From Agaribacillus aureus (GTDB taxonomy: Bacteria > Bacteroidota > Bacteroidia > Cytophagales > Cyclobacteriaceae), in contig JAUJEB010000001.1 of the NCBI GenBank assembly GCA_030442055.1, positions 2,108,001 through 2,172,000 of the forward strand: DNA of 64,000 nt, in the 5' to 3' direction. Numbering within the stretch: position 1 is the first letter of the stretch; every line of letters starts with the position of its first letter. Shown here in pieces: positions 55,236 to 63,600 of the stretch. The position numbers and the translations under genes are program-made. The notes under the pieces are model-generated. The model saw nothing but the letters and a program-made list of their open reading frames with translations, was not told the DNA's origin and made no database searches.

Positions 55236-56090
55236 ATGTTGCAACGCATTAACCGATATTACATAATCCTGCATCTCACGATGATTTTGCTCGTGTGTGC
55301 TATTGTATTGATAACCAGGTATCATACGTCATATCCAAACCTGCTTTCCATCGTAAGCGCAGAGGGAGGGCTATTTGAATGGGGAAGCTTTTTTATAGCC
55401 TTCACCATTTCCGGGTTTGCTTTACTGGTCTATTTCCACAGCCGGGGAAACAGGATTTTCAGGCCTGCCAGGAGGCGTTTTATAATGGTCATTGCCATTG
55501 TAGCCTATTTGGTGGCCATGGAAGAAATCAGCTGGGGTCAAAGGATTTTAGGATTTGAAAGTAACGCTTTTTTTTCCGCCAACAACAATCAGCAGGAAAC
55601 TAATTTTCACAACCTTATTTCCGGAGAATATCTGAATTTAGGAATTTATACACTCATCTATGTATTTTTTATATTCCTTCCCCTGGTCGTTTACTTCAAA
55701 CCGGACCTCGGACGGAATTCGCCTTCTATTCGGGGAAAAGTAGCTATCTATCTTCCCTCCATCCACAATATGCTCATGTTTTGTTTCGCGTCAAGTTTAC
55801 AGGCCTATTTTCTGCCAAGAACCCTGGCCGACACGATAAGTCTTTGGTCAGCACTATTGATAATATTAATTCTTCTGGTGAGCAGAAAGAAATATCGAAA
55901 TGGCTTTCTATTATGGCACTTTTCATTGGTTTTGATAGCTTGTGCGGTATTTGCCATCAGCTATCAGATATTTGAATACAATAATATGCAATATGAAATC
56001 AGGGAGTTTGTCGTTTTATATGCATTTTTTTATTGGTTCTTTAACTGGACCACAAATCTTAAAAATAAGGTTGCCTTGCAACTAAAATGA
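55236..56090 (+). CDS. Integral membrane protein of an unnamed family (EEISWGQR motif)
   Basis: The 284-residue protein has about seven or eight hydrophobic segments. After the second helix pair it carries AMEEISWGQRILGFESNAFF and NNQQETNFHNL. I have a general impression of this E-E-I-S-W-G-Q-R / N-x-Q-x-E-x-N-x-H-N pattern from uncharacterised bacterial membrane proteins. The clustered acidic and His residues at a membrane edge suggest a polar or metal site, perhaps catalytic. No domain name is certain. It stands alone between the cyclase gene and a TPR lipoprotein. Confidence 0.6.
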   Translation: MLQRINRYYIILHLTMILLVCAIVLITRYHTSYPNLLSIVSAEGGLFEWGSFFIAFTISGFALLVYFHSRGNRIFRPARRRFIMVIAIVAYLVAMEEISWGQRILGFESNAFFSANNNQQETNFHNLISGEYLNLGIYTLIYVFFIFLPLVVYFKPDLGRNSPSIRGKVAIYLPSIHNMLMFCFASSLQAYFLPRTLADTISLWSALLIILILLVSRKKYRNGFLLWHFSLVLIACAVFAISYQIFEYNNMQYEIREFVVLYAFFYWFFNWTTNLKNKVALQLK

Positions 56091-56182
56091 TGCTGTGCCT
56101 CAGTTCATTTTATTATGTCAACCAGCCCATTAAAATTTTGTGAGTAAGTACGTATATTTGCCAACTGCAAATTGGCTGAGAT

Positions 56183-56887
56183 ATGATAAAGTATATATTA
56201 GGAGGATTGATTTGGGTGGGATTGGTGAGTTGTTCCCCAAGTGAACAAGAGTTGCTGAATGCGGGCATTTCAAAATTCGAAACAGAAAATTACGAAGACG
56301 CTGTTGCCTATTTTGACAAGGCATTGGCGCTCAACCCTAAAAATATCAAAACTTACAATGCCAAAAGTTTTGCTTTATTTGCCCTGAAGAAATATGAAAA
56401 GGTGGTAGAAAATAACCTGGAAGCCATAAAATTTGATAGTTCGGATTACAAGCCATACTATAATATGGCCAATGCCCGGCTGGAGCTGAATCAGGTGGAG
56501 GCCGCTATTAAAGATTATGCCAAAGCCCTCCAAATCAAACCCAACGAAGCTGACATTTACCTGAATAGAGGCACAGGCTATTACCGCCTGGGCGCTTATT
56601 TTGAAGCCATTCAGGATTTCAATTTTGCTCAAAAATTGGATGAGAACCTGCCATTCGTTTTTTACAACAGGGCCAAAACCTATCTGAAAGTTGACAGCAT
56701 AGATTTAGCTATTGAGGATCTGACCAAAATGGTAACAATGATGCCAAATCACGGCGAAGCTCACTATTGGTTGGGACTAAGTAGAATTTTGCAAGGTAAC
56801 AGCGAAGAGGGATGTCTGAGTCTAAAAAAATCCAGGGCAATGGGATTTAAGAATGCGACTGAGGCAATCAATAAAAATTGCCAATAA
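56183..56887 (+). CDS. TPR lipoprotein
   Basis: The 234-residue product has a lipobox (GLVSC, Cys14). Five to six TPR repeats follow across residues 25-225 (FDKALALNPKNIKTYNAKSF, AIKDYAKALQIKPNEADIYL, AIQDFNFAQKLDENLPFVFY). TPR lipoproteins act as scaffolds on the periplasmic face of the membranes. The stop is 21 bases before the likely ATG of the TsaC/Sua5 gene, so the two are probably cotranscribed, without an obvious functional link. Confidence 0.85.
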   Translation: MIKYILGGLIWVGLVSCSPSEQELLNAGISKFETENYEDAVAYFDKALALNPKNIKTYNAKSFALFALKKYEKVVENNLEAIKFDSSDYKPYYNMANARLELNQVEAAIKDYAKALQIKPNEADIYLNRGTGYYRLGAYFEAIQDFNFAQKLDENLPFVFYNRAKTYLKVDSIDLAIEDLTKMVTMMPNHGEAHYWLGLSRILQGNSEEGCLSLKKSRAMGFKNATEAINKNCQ

Positions 56888-56907
56888 CTGAAATCGGAAA
56901 AGATGCA

Positions 56908-57864
56908 ATGGCCCTCATAGGTACTGATATCGAACATGCTGCCAAACTGATCGAGACGGGGGAGGTAATTGGAATACCAACGGAGACTGTTTATGGGTTG
57001 GCAGGCAATGCCTTCAACACAGATGCCGTTACCCGGATATTTAAAATCAAAAAGCGGCCATCTTTCGATCCCTTAATCGTTCATACCGACAGTTTGTCCA
57101 AAATCCGTGGGTTTGTAAAAGCCATTCCGGAAAGCGCTTTAAAACTGGCCGAATGCTCCTGGCCTGGGCCGTTAACGCTACTGCTTCCCAAAAAAAATAT
57201 TATCCCGGATCTGGTAACCTCGGGATTGCCGGATGTTGCTGTGAGGATACCGGATCACGCCACCACGCTGGCACTGTTACAAAGACTTGCATTTCCCCTG
57301 GCAGCGCCCAGCGCCAATCCCTTTAGCTACGTCAGCCCCACTTCCGCACAGCACGTTAACGATCAGCTAGGCGATAAAATTCCTTATATACTCAACGGTG
57401 GTGGCAGCACCGTTGGCATAGAATCTACCATCATAGGTTTTGAAAACAATCAGCCGATTGTATACAGACTTGGAGGACTGGCTATAAAGAAAATTGAAGA
57501 GGTAGTTGGCAAGGTAAAAGTCATGGCGCATTCAAGTTCCGATCCCACCACGCCCGGGAGTTTAAAAAGCCATTATGCTCCGGATAAAAAGGTAATCATA
57601 GGTGACATTAAGCAATTGATTAACACCTATAAAGATCGCCGGTTTGCCTTATTATCATTTCAGAAATACTATGAGGGTATTCCGGCTGAAAATCAGTTGG
57701 TACTATCTGCGACGGGAGACCTTGATGAGGCGGCAAAAAACCTGTTTTCCGGTTTGCGTCAGCTTGATAAGTTGCCGGTGGAGTATATTTTTTCCGAACT
57801 GGTGCCCCCCGAGGATCTTGGACTAGCCATTAACGACAGACTGAAAAGAGCGGCTGCAAAATAA
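56908..57864 (+). CDS. tsaC: Threonylcarbamoyl-AMP synthase (TsaC/Sua5)
   Basis: The ATG at 56908 gives 318 residues; an upstream TTG inside the previous gene is less likely. A YrdC domain spans about 1-200 (PTETVYGLAGNAF, FKIKKRPSFDPLIVH, WPGPLTLLLPK, PLAAPSANPFSYVSPTSAQH). A linker and a C-terminal Sua5 domain (about 230-318) follow; the extra domain makes it Sua5-like. It makes threonylcarbamoyl-AMP from Thr, bicarbonate and ATP for the t6A tRNA modification, the same pathway as TsaE at 17676-18119. Confidence 0.95.
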   Translation: MALIGTDIEHAAKLIETGEVIGIPTETVYGLAGNAFNTDAVTRIFKIKKRPSFDPLIVHTDSLSKIRGFVKAIPESALKLAECSWPGPLTLLLPKKNIIPDLVTSGLPDVAVRIPDHATTLALLQRLAFPLAAPSANPFSYVSPTSAQHVNDQLGDKIPYILNGGGSTVGIESTIIGFENNQPIVYRLGGLAIKKIEEVVGKVKVMAHSSSDPTTPGSLKSHYAPDKKVIIGDIKQLINTYKDRRFALLSFQKYYEGIPAENQLVLSATGDLDEAAKNLFSGLRQLDKLPVEYIFSELVPPEDLGLAINDRLKRAAAK

Positions 57865-57987
57865 AATCTGCAATTAAATTCCTGAAGGGTTTGCATTTTG
57901 TGAATTCTTTATGAATTTAGCGTTCCAATTACCAAATGACACAAAAATATTTTTAAAAATTATAAATCTGGAAAAGTATTGCAGGCC

Positions 57988-59175
57988 ATGAAAAGTATTG
58001 ATGATGTAAATTTTGAGGGTAAAAAAGCGCTCATCAGGGTTGATTTTAATGTCCCCTTAAATGGTGATTATCAAATTACCGATGACACCCGAATCAAAGC
58101 AGCCATTCCTACCATTCATAAAATCCTAAATGACGGTGGTGCCGTTATATTAATGTCACATTTGGGCAGGCCTAAAACCGGACCGGAGGAAAAGTTCTCC
58201 CTAAAACACCTGGTTAATCATTTATCAACAGCTTTCCACAAGCCTGTAAAGTTTGCGGAAGATTGTATCGGAGAAGATGCCGTAACCCTGGCTGAGTCGC
58301 TGTCGAACGGGGAGATATTATTATTGGAAAACCTAAGATTTTACAAGGAAGAAACCGCAGGAGATCAAGCATTTGCGAAAAAATTGTCCGCGTTAGGAGA
58401 TATCTATGTCAACGATGCCTTTGGAACAGCCCACCGCGCCCACGCATCTACTGCCGTAATAGCCGATTTCTTTGAAGAAAAGGTTTGTGGCTATGTCATG
58501 AAAGCGGAGTTGGATAATGCAAAAAGGGTATTGGAACAAGCGGAAAAACCATTCACAGCAATTATGGGCGGCGCTAAAATCTCCGATAAAATCCTGATCA
58601 TTGAAAAGCTGCTGGACCGGGTCGATAACCTGATTATTGGCGGTGGGATGTCTTACACCTTTTTTAAAGCCATGGGAGGCAATATCGGTAATTCGCTGGT
58701 GGAAGAAGAAAAGCTGGAACTGGCAAAATCCCTGATCCAAAACGCGAAAGAAAAAAATGTTAACCTGCAGTTGCCAATAGATTCTATTATTGCCGACGCT
58801 TTTGATAATAATGCCAATACCGCTACGGCACAAAACCATAATATTGCCGAAGGCTGGATGGGCCTGGATATCGGTCCCCAGGCAGGCGAGGTATTTTCCA
58901 AAATCATCGAAGACTCAAAGACCGTCTTGTGGAATGGGCCCATGGGCGTGTTTGAGATGGAGAATTTTTCTAACGGAACCATCAAAGTTGCCAATGCCGT
59001 GGTCAAGGCCACGGAGAATGGTGCTTTCTCACTTATCGGAGGGGGCGACTCCGCTGCTGCTGTTAATACGCTTGGTTTTGGAGATAAGGTTTCTTATGTA
59101 TCTACCGGAGGGGGAGCCTTGCTGGAATACATGGAAGGTAAAATTTTACCGGGTGTGCGTGCGCTGGAGAACTAG
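57988..59175 (+). CDS. pgk: Phosphoglycerate kinase
   Basis: The ATG at 57988 ([25 protein letters not shown], start cited) gives 395 residues. Signature motifs are [49 protein letters not shown], the hinge and nucleotide region [11 protein letters not shown], and the C-terminal [13 protein letters not shown]. It converts 1,3-bisphosphoglycerate and ADP to 3-phosphoglycerate and ATP. It is a single gene after tsaC with a 123-base gap. Confidence 0.98.
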   Translation: MKSIDDVNFEGKKALIRVDFNVPLNGDYQITDDTRIKAAIPTIHKILNDGGAVILMSHLGRPKTGPEEKFSLKHLVNHLSTAFHKPVKFAEDCIGEDAVTLAESLSNGEILLLENLRFYKEETAGDQAFAKKLSALGDIYVNDAFGTAHRAHASTAVIADFFEEKVCGYVMKAELDNAKRVLEQAEKPFTAIMGGAKISDKILIIEKLLDRVDNLIIGGGMSYTFFKAMGGNIGNSLVEEEKLELAKSLIQNAKEKNVNLQLPIDSIIADAFDNNANTATAQNHNIAEGWMGLDIGPQAGEVFSKIIEDSKTVLWNGPMGVFEMENFSNGTIKVANAVVKATENGAFSLIGGGDSAAAVNTLGFGDKVSYVSTGGGALLEYMEGKILPGVRALEN

Positions 59176-59238
59176 CTTAAGATGACATAGCGGCAAAACT
59201 ATTTGACATTAAAATAGGGTGAGGTTATTATCTTTCAT

Positions 59239-59544
59239 TTAATCTCCGCAGTATTTTACGGATTGCATATTGAACCATTTATCATACACCTCACTCCATC
59301 CATTTTTTAACGTTACGGTAATAAATTTTTCCGCTTTTATCTCTTTTATATTGAGAAAGACTTCACTACTAATCAAATTTAATGCTGTATCATAGACCTC
59401 AATCCAACCGCCATTTTTACAAACCACTACAAAATCCTCTCCTATTTCCATAGCACAAGCATCCGTAAACCGATGAAAATTAATCGATTGCTTATCCTCA
59501 TCAAAGACTTCAACCCATCCGTTTTTAGTTGATCTTAGTTCCAT
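59239..59544 (-). CDS. Small GWxEVYD-repeat protein of unknown function
   Basis: The 101-residue protein consists of three copies of a ~37-residue unit centred on NGWVEVFDE (8-16), GGWIEVYDT (45-53) and NGWSEVYDK (81-89). Each is followed by a beta-strand-like stretch (for example FVVVCKNGG, FITVTLKNG). There is no signal peptide. The pattern recalls WG-type or small beta-propeller-like repeats, but three units would be too few for a full propeller. It is convergent with pgk and I do not recognise a named family. Confidence 0.6.
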   Translation of the reverse strand: MELRSTKNGWVEVFDEDKQSINFHRFTDACAMEIGEDFVVVCKNGGWIEVYDTALNLISSEVFLNIKEIKAEKFITVTLKNGWSEVYDKWFNMQSVKYCGD

Positions 59545-60190
59545 AATAACTTTAGTTAAATTAGCTACTTTGCAATCTCAGGCAGGCCACTTATTTGGGA
59601 TTGTAATAAAGAAATAAGTTTCTTGGCATACCACATAATTGCGATATCAAACCTACATCTGCCATTTACTATTGATTATTGTAATCCTTAAACATCAGAC
59701 GGAACAGCAATATGGTCATACCTACAGCTGCGAGGAATAAGGTTAAAACAACTACTACACTACTAACTATACTCATATTTTTTTTTAAGAAAGAGTTAAA
59801 CAAAATATATGCCAGTGATTTAAATTGGCCTAAAATCGTTTTTGGATTAATTTGAAGGCCACTGCCTATCTCATTTTGGGAATTAATGTATCAAAATGAC
59901 ATCGCTCGAAACCCCTGTAAAATCAGCCGATAAGGGACAGAAAGCGATAACTACCGGCGAAACCTATACTCAGGCATTTATACTATTTTATGTGCTTTAT
60001 GGCATTGTGTAACCCATTCGACAGAAAATTCTTCATAAAGGTGTTAATTATTCACATCTCTATGTGGTGTAATGCTGTACGAAGTGTTGAATTTATCCAC
60101 ACGACAAAATGAAAATTCATAAATATCTGATTGCCATATTTTTTATAATTATGGTAATATTGGCATTGTTTCAAACTTGTAGTCAATTCA
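59545..60190. other. 646-base intergenic region with one possible very small gene
   Basis: Apart from the 35-codon candidate at 59669-59776 the region is AT-rich. A second small frame starting at ATG 60109 (a hydrophobic start, MKIHKYLIAIFF) runs into the YdcF gene in another frame and is judged unlikely. I see no RNA gene or repeat. Confidence 0.4.
59669..59776 (-). CDS. Possible 35-residue single-pass membrane protein
   Basis: ATG at 59776 to TAG at 59669 encodes a peptide with a hydrophobic helix (MSIVSSVVVVLTLFLAAVGM, then TILLFRLMFKD) and a short charged end. Length and shape match the tiny membrane proteins found beside many Bacteroidota envelope genes. The evidence is only the frame and composition, with a weak ribosome-binding region upstream. 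Confidence 0.3.
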   Translation of the reverse strand: MSIVSSVVVVLTLFLAAVGMTILLFRLMFKDYNNQ

Positions 60191-60958
60191 ATGTTTTTCA
60201 TTTTATCCAAAACCATCTACATACTGGCAATGCCCTTAACGCTGGTGCTTATTTGTTTTTTGACAGGTTGTCTCCTTAAACGGAGGAAATACAAAAAAAG
60301 AACATATATACTGGGAGTTTTATTATTGCTGCTTTTTTCAAATCCATTTATCATTAATGAAATAATGCTGAAATGGGAAATTCCACCCAAACCGATTGCA
60401 GACATCCAGGGATCTTATCAGGTTGGAATTGTCTTGACCGGTATAACCAATATGGAAAAAAGTCCTTTTGACAGGGTTTATTTCAACAAAGGAGCAGACA
60501 GAATTATGCATGCTCTTCAGCTTTACAAGGAAAAAAAGATTGATAAAATATTAATCAGCGGAGGCTCGGGTTCCTTATTCAACAACGACAGGTTGGAGGC
60601 CGATAACTTAAAGCTTGTTCTATTGCAAGCCAACGTCCCTGAGGCCGATATCTTCATCGAGAACAGGTCGAGAAATACTTTTGAAAATGCACAGTATTCT
60701 GCAGAAATACTCAATAAGTACTTCCCGGCCGGGGACTATCTGTTAATTACCTCGGCCTTTCACATGAGAAGAGCCAATGCCTGCTTTGTAAGCGCGGGTA
60801 TTAATACCTTACCTTATAGCACCGACTTTTATACACACGACAGGAATTTTCATTTCGACACACTGCTTTTTCCAAGCGTTTTGGCCATCGCCAAATGGAC
60901 CATATTATTTAAAGAGTTGTTGGGCCTGACCCTTTATAAATTGTCAGGGTATATATAG
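60191..60958 (+). CDS. YdcF/ElyC-like (DUF218) membrane protein
   Basis: The 255-residue protein has two N-terminal membrane helices (about 10-28 and 37-55). A DUF218 domain follows with GIVLTGITNMEKS, LISGGSGSLFNND, IENRSRNTFENAQYSAEIL and LLITSAFHMRRANACF. This pattern matches the ElyC/SanA/YdcF family, linked to envelope integrity and cell wall or undecaprenyl-phosphate metabolism in E. coli. The exact reaction is unsettled. It stands alone between long intergenic stretches. Confidence 0.88.
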   Translation: MFFILSKTIYILAMPLTLVLICFLTGCLLKRRKYKKRTYILGVLLLLLFSNPFIINEIMLKWEIPPKPIADIQGSYQVGIVLTGITNMEKSPFDRVYFNKGADRIMHALQLYKEKKIDKILISGGSGSLFNNDRLEADNLKLVLLQANVPEADIFIENRSRNTFENAQYSAEILNKYFPAGDYLLITSAFHMRRANACFVSAGINTLPYSTDFYTHDRNFHFDTLLFPSVLAIAKWTILFKELLGLTLYKLSGYI

Positions 60959-61173
60959 ATAATATTCAATTCAGCATTTTACGGATTAAAATATTCTTTT
61001 TTCCAGTTCAGCACTATTTACTTTAACAAAATCCGCGGAATAACTAATTTGGGTTTAGATCAGAAAATGTAAATGTGCAATTATACCCAATTGTAAGATA
61101 GTTTATTTTCAAGGAAACCATTGGGAGGAAATAATGGTTTATTAAATAGTTTGCTAAAACCGATTTCTGCTCA

Positions 61174-61965
61174 ATGATACCGACGATTAACACTAGTTTG
61201 GGCGTGAAAAAAAAATTAGGAATTATTAGATCGTTCTTTATTTATTATTTGAAACCCTTCAATGGATTAAGGTTGATAAAGTTTTACAGCCATTTTATAA
61301 AAAAAGGAGATTTATGCTTTGATATTGGCGCTCATTTGGGAAACCGGACTAACGCATGGTTAAAGATGGGAGCGACAGTAGTTGCCGTAGAACCACAGCC
61401 ATCATGTGTTGACTTTTTGGAACGGAAGTTCGGTCAACATCATAATTTTCAGCTTGTACCCAAAGCAGTTGATAAAAAAACAGGTAGTGCAAACTTTAGA
61501 ATTTCCAGTTTATACCCCACGATCAGTACCATATCAAAGGATTGGCAATTTAGCAAATCAAAAAAGCCAGATACACTTCAATACTGGGATGACCAAATTG
61601 ATGTTAAAACTATCACCTTAGATACGCTAATTGAAGAGTTTGGAGTACCCAACTTTTGTAAAATTGATGTTGAAGATTTTGAACTTGAAGCGCTTAAAGG
61701 CCTGAGCTTTCCAATAGCGGCATTATCTTTTGAGTTTTTCCCAGCTAAAATAGATAAAGCTATTCTTTGCCTTGAAGCGTTGACTACGCTGGGGAATTAT
61801 GAATTTAATCTCTCATATAAAGAATATCTGAAACTGGAATTTCACGAATGGGTTAATATAGAAGGAATGATTCAGATCCTTAACCAACACGACAAAGAAA
61901 TCTCCGGAGACATATATGCCCGTTTAATTGGAGACAAAAAGCACCAATACCCTCGAGCCACTTAA
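61174..61965 (+). CDS. FkbM-family methyltransferase
   Basis: The 263-residue protein has the SAM-binding core GDLCFDIGAHLGNRTNAWLK, then VVAVEPQPSCVDFLE. The FkbM hallmark CKIDVEDFELEALKGL comes further on, with IAALSFEFFP. These enzymes usually O-methylate sugars or natural products, but the substrate cannot be inferred because no glycosyltransferase or biosynthetic cluster surrounds it. The upstream sequence is AT-rich and a separate promoter is likely. Confidence 0.88.
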   Translation: MIPTINTSLGVKKKLGIIRSFFIYYLKPFNGLRLIKFYSHFIKKGDLCFDIGAHLGNRTNAWLKMGATVVAVEPQPSCVDFLERKFGQHHNFQLVPKAVDKKTGSANFRISSLYPTISTISKDWQFSKSKKPDTLQYWDDQIDVKTITLDTLIEEFGVPNFCKIDVEDFELEALKGLSFPIAALSFEFFPAKIDKAILCLEALTTLGNYEFNLSYKEYLKLEFHEWVNIEGMIQILNQHDKEISGDIYARLIGDKKHQYPRAT

Positions 61966-62026
61966 AAATAATTGTAAAAATAAAGACACGCTAAATTAAC
62001 ACGATTAAAAGACAATACCTGTGCAG

Positions 62027-62617
62027 ATGAAGAGTTTAGTTAAATCTAAATTACCGACAAAAAGAGGACCTTTTGAAATGTATGCTTACAAAAGTGAGTT
62101 TTACCATTTCCCACATATTGCCCTGGTTAATGGCCCTGTAAACAGGGACACAATTCAGACTGTAAGGATACATTCTGAATGTATGACCGGTGATGTATTT
62201 GGTTCGATGCGCTGTGAATGTGGTGAGCAGCTGGATTTTGCGATGAATTGGTTTGGTGAAAAAGGTGGAATTCTGATTTACTTAAGGCAGGAAGGTAGAG
62301 GTATCGGTTTGGTCAATAAAATGCATTCATATAACCTGCAGGACCAGGGCTATAATACCAGAGAAGCTAATGAAATGCTTGGCTTTCACCAAGATGCCCG
62401 GGATTACAAAGAAGCTATCAAAATACTAAAAGACTTAGGCGTCTACAAAATCAGGTTGATGACGAATAATCCAAAAAAAATTATGGGATTTCAAGACAGC
62501 GGCATTCAGGTAGTTGAAAGAATTCCGATCGAAATGGAGCCACGCGTCGAAAACATCAATTACCTGAAGACGAAAAAATGGGAAATGGGGCATATTTTCG
62601 ATTCCCTGGACCTATAA
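62027..62617 (+). CDS. ribA: GTP cyclohydrolase II
   Basis: From ATG 62027 (a GTG two codons upstream is also open) the enzyme has about 196 residues. Zinc Cys residues are in HSECMTGDVFGSMRCECGEQ, the GTP-binding and catalytic block is RQEGRGIGLVNKMHSYNLQD, and LMTNNPKKIMGF is near the end. It makes the first riboflavin intermediate from GTP. It is the stand-alone RibA form without the DHBP synthase (RibB) domain. The RibD-type reductase follows by 13 bases, so it is a riboflavin gene pair. No FMN riboswitch fold is visible in the short upstream gap. Confidence 0.95.
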   Translation: MKSLVKSKLPTKRGPFEMYAYKSEFYHFPHIALVNGPVNRDTIQTVRIHSECMTGDVFGSMRCECGEQLDFAMNWFGEKGGILIYLRQEGRGIGLVNKMHSYNLQDQGYNTREANEMLGFHQDARDYKEAIKILKDLGVYKIRLMTNNPKKIMGFQDSGIQVVERIPIEMEPRVENINYLKTKKWEMGHIFDSLDL

Positions 62618-62629
62618 ATAACCTTAGCT

Positions 62630-63595
62630 ATGTCTCTAAGTTTAAATCATATTTGGACCGGCATTGAGGAACTGCAAAAGCTTTTAAAATCGCTTGAGCA
62701 GCCTTTTGAATTTGCCGTATTAAGCTTTCAGGGTAATGAGGTGGTTATCAATATCAACGAGATTACTGACACTGCCAAGTGTTTCCCAAGCATCGTGATT
62801 TCTCCAAATCCGATGGAAAACTTAAATGGTCTTCACTCACGATTTGAACCGGATAGCCTTACCGAAGTGCATATGCGTAAATGCAGTAATGTCACCGAAG
62901 AGCAGATTAGTTTTCTAAAGCAATATATACCCTACGCCCTTTTGCCACTATATGCCAACAAGGAAAAGCGTACCATCACTATTTCACACTTTGCCCAATC
63001 GCTTGATGGAAAAATCGCTACAGCTGGCGGAGATTCGAAATGGATTGGCAATCGTGAAAACCTGGTTCATGCGCATAGAATGCGGGCGCTTTGCGATGCT
63101 ATTTTGATCGGATCCAATACCCTAATCCATGATAATCCGGCCTTAACGGTTAGAAATGTGACTGGGAATGACCCTATAAAGGTGGTAATTGGCAAATCAA
63201 ACGAGTTGAACTTTGACAAGCTGCTGGAAAATAATGCCCGGGTTATTTATTTCACTGACAACAAAAATAATTGCCTGACCAGCAATGTAGAAACCATCGA
63301 TGCCTCCACCTCCAATGGGGTAATTGATTCCCGGAAAATACTTAAAACACTCTATACCAAGGGAATTCATTCTTTATATATAGAAGGCGGAAGCAAGACT
63401 GCCTCCAATTTTCTTGTCAACAATGCCATCGATGTGATCCAGCTACATATCGCCCCTATGATCATGGGTTCAGGTATCGTCAATTTCAGTTTACCGGAAA
63501 TAAGTGCCATAAATGAGTCTATATCATTTAAAAAGTTTAATTTCACCCCTATGGGAGAACATGTGATGTTTACAGGAGAAGTTAAGCGGAGATAG
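62630..63595 (+). CDS. RibD-type reductase (riboflavin pathway) with N-terminal extension
   Basis: The 321-residue protein has a RibD C-terminal reductase domain at about 115-320: ISHFAQSLDGKIATAGGDSKW, then AHRMRALCDAILIGSNTL, DNPALTVRNV and YIEGGSKTASNFLVNNAID. It would reduce the ribosylamino-pyrimidine intermediate with NADPH. The deaminase domain of full RibD is absent. Instead about 110 N-terminal residues of unknown fold precede it. The gene is 13 bases after ribA, so a riboflavin role is likely; use of this fold for another pyrimidine or pteridine reduction cannot be excluded. Confidence 0.8.
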   Translation: MSLSLNHIWTGIEELQKLLKSLEQPFEFAVLSFQGNEVVININEITDTAKCFPSIVISPNPMENLNGLHSRFEPDSLTEVHMRKCSNVTEEQISFLKQYIPYALLPLYANKEKRTITISHFAQSLDGKIATAGGDSKWIGNRENLVHAHRMRALCDAILIGSNTLIHDNPALTVRNVTGNDPIKVVIGKSNELNFDKLLENNARVIYFTDNKNNCLTSNVETIDASTSNGVIDSRKILKTLYTKGIHSLYIEGGSKTASNFLVNNAIDVIQLHIAPMIMGSGIVNFSLPEISAINESISFKKFNFTPMGEHVMFTGEVKRR

Positions 63596-63600
63596 TACTA

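Noticed and set aside
60109-60279. 56-codon frame with a hydrophobic start upstream of the YdcF-like gene
   Set aside because: It runs about 90 bases into the YdcF-like gene in another frame and has no proper lipobox (FQTC).
61966-62026. Possible FMN riboswitch before ribA
   Set aside because: The gap is only about 60 bases and AT-rich; the conserved FMN aptamer helices are not present.
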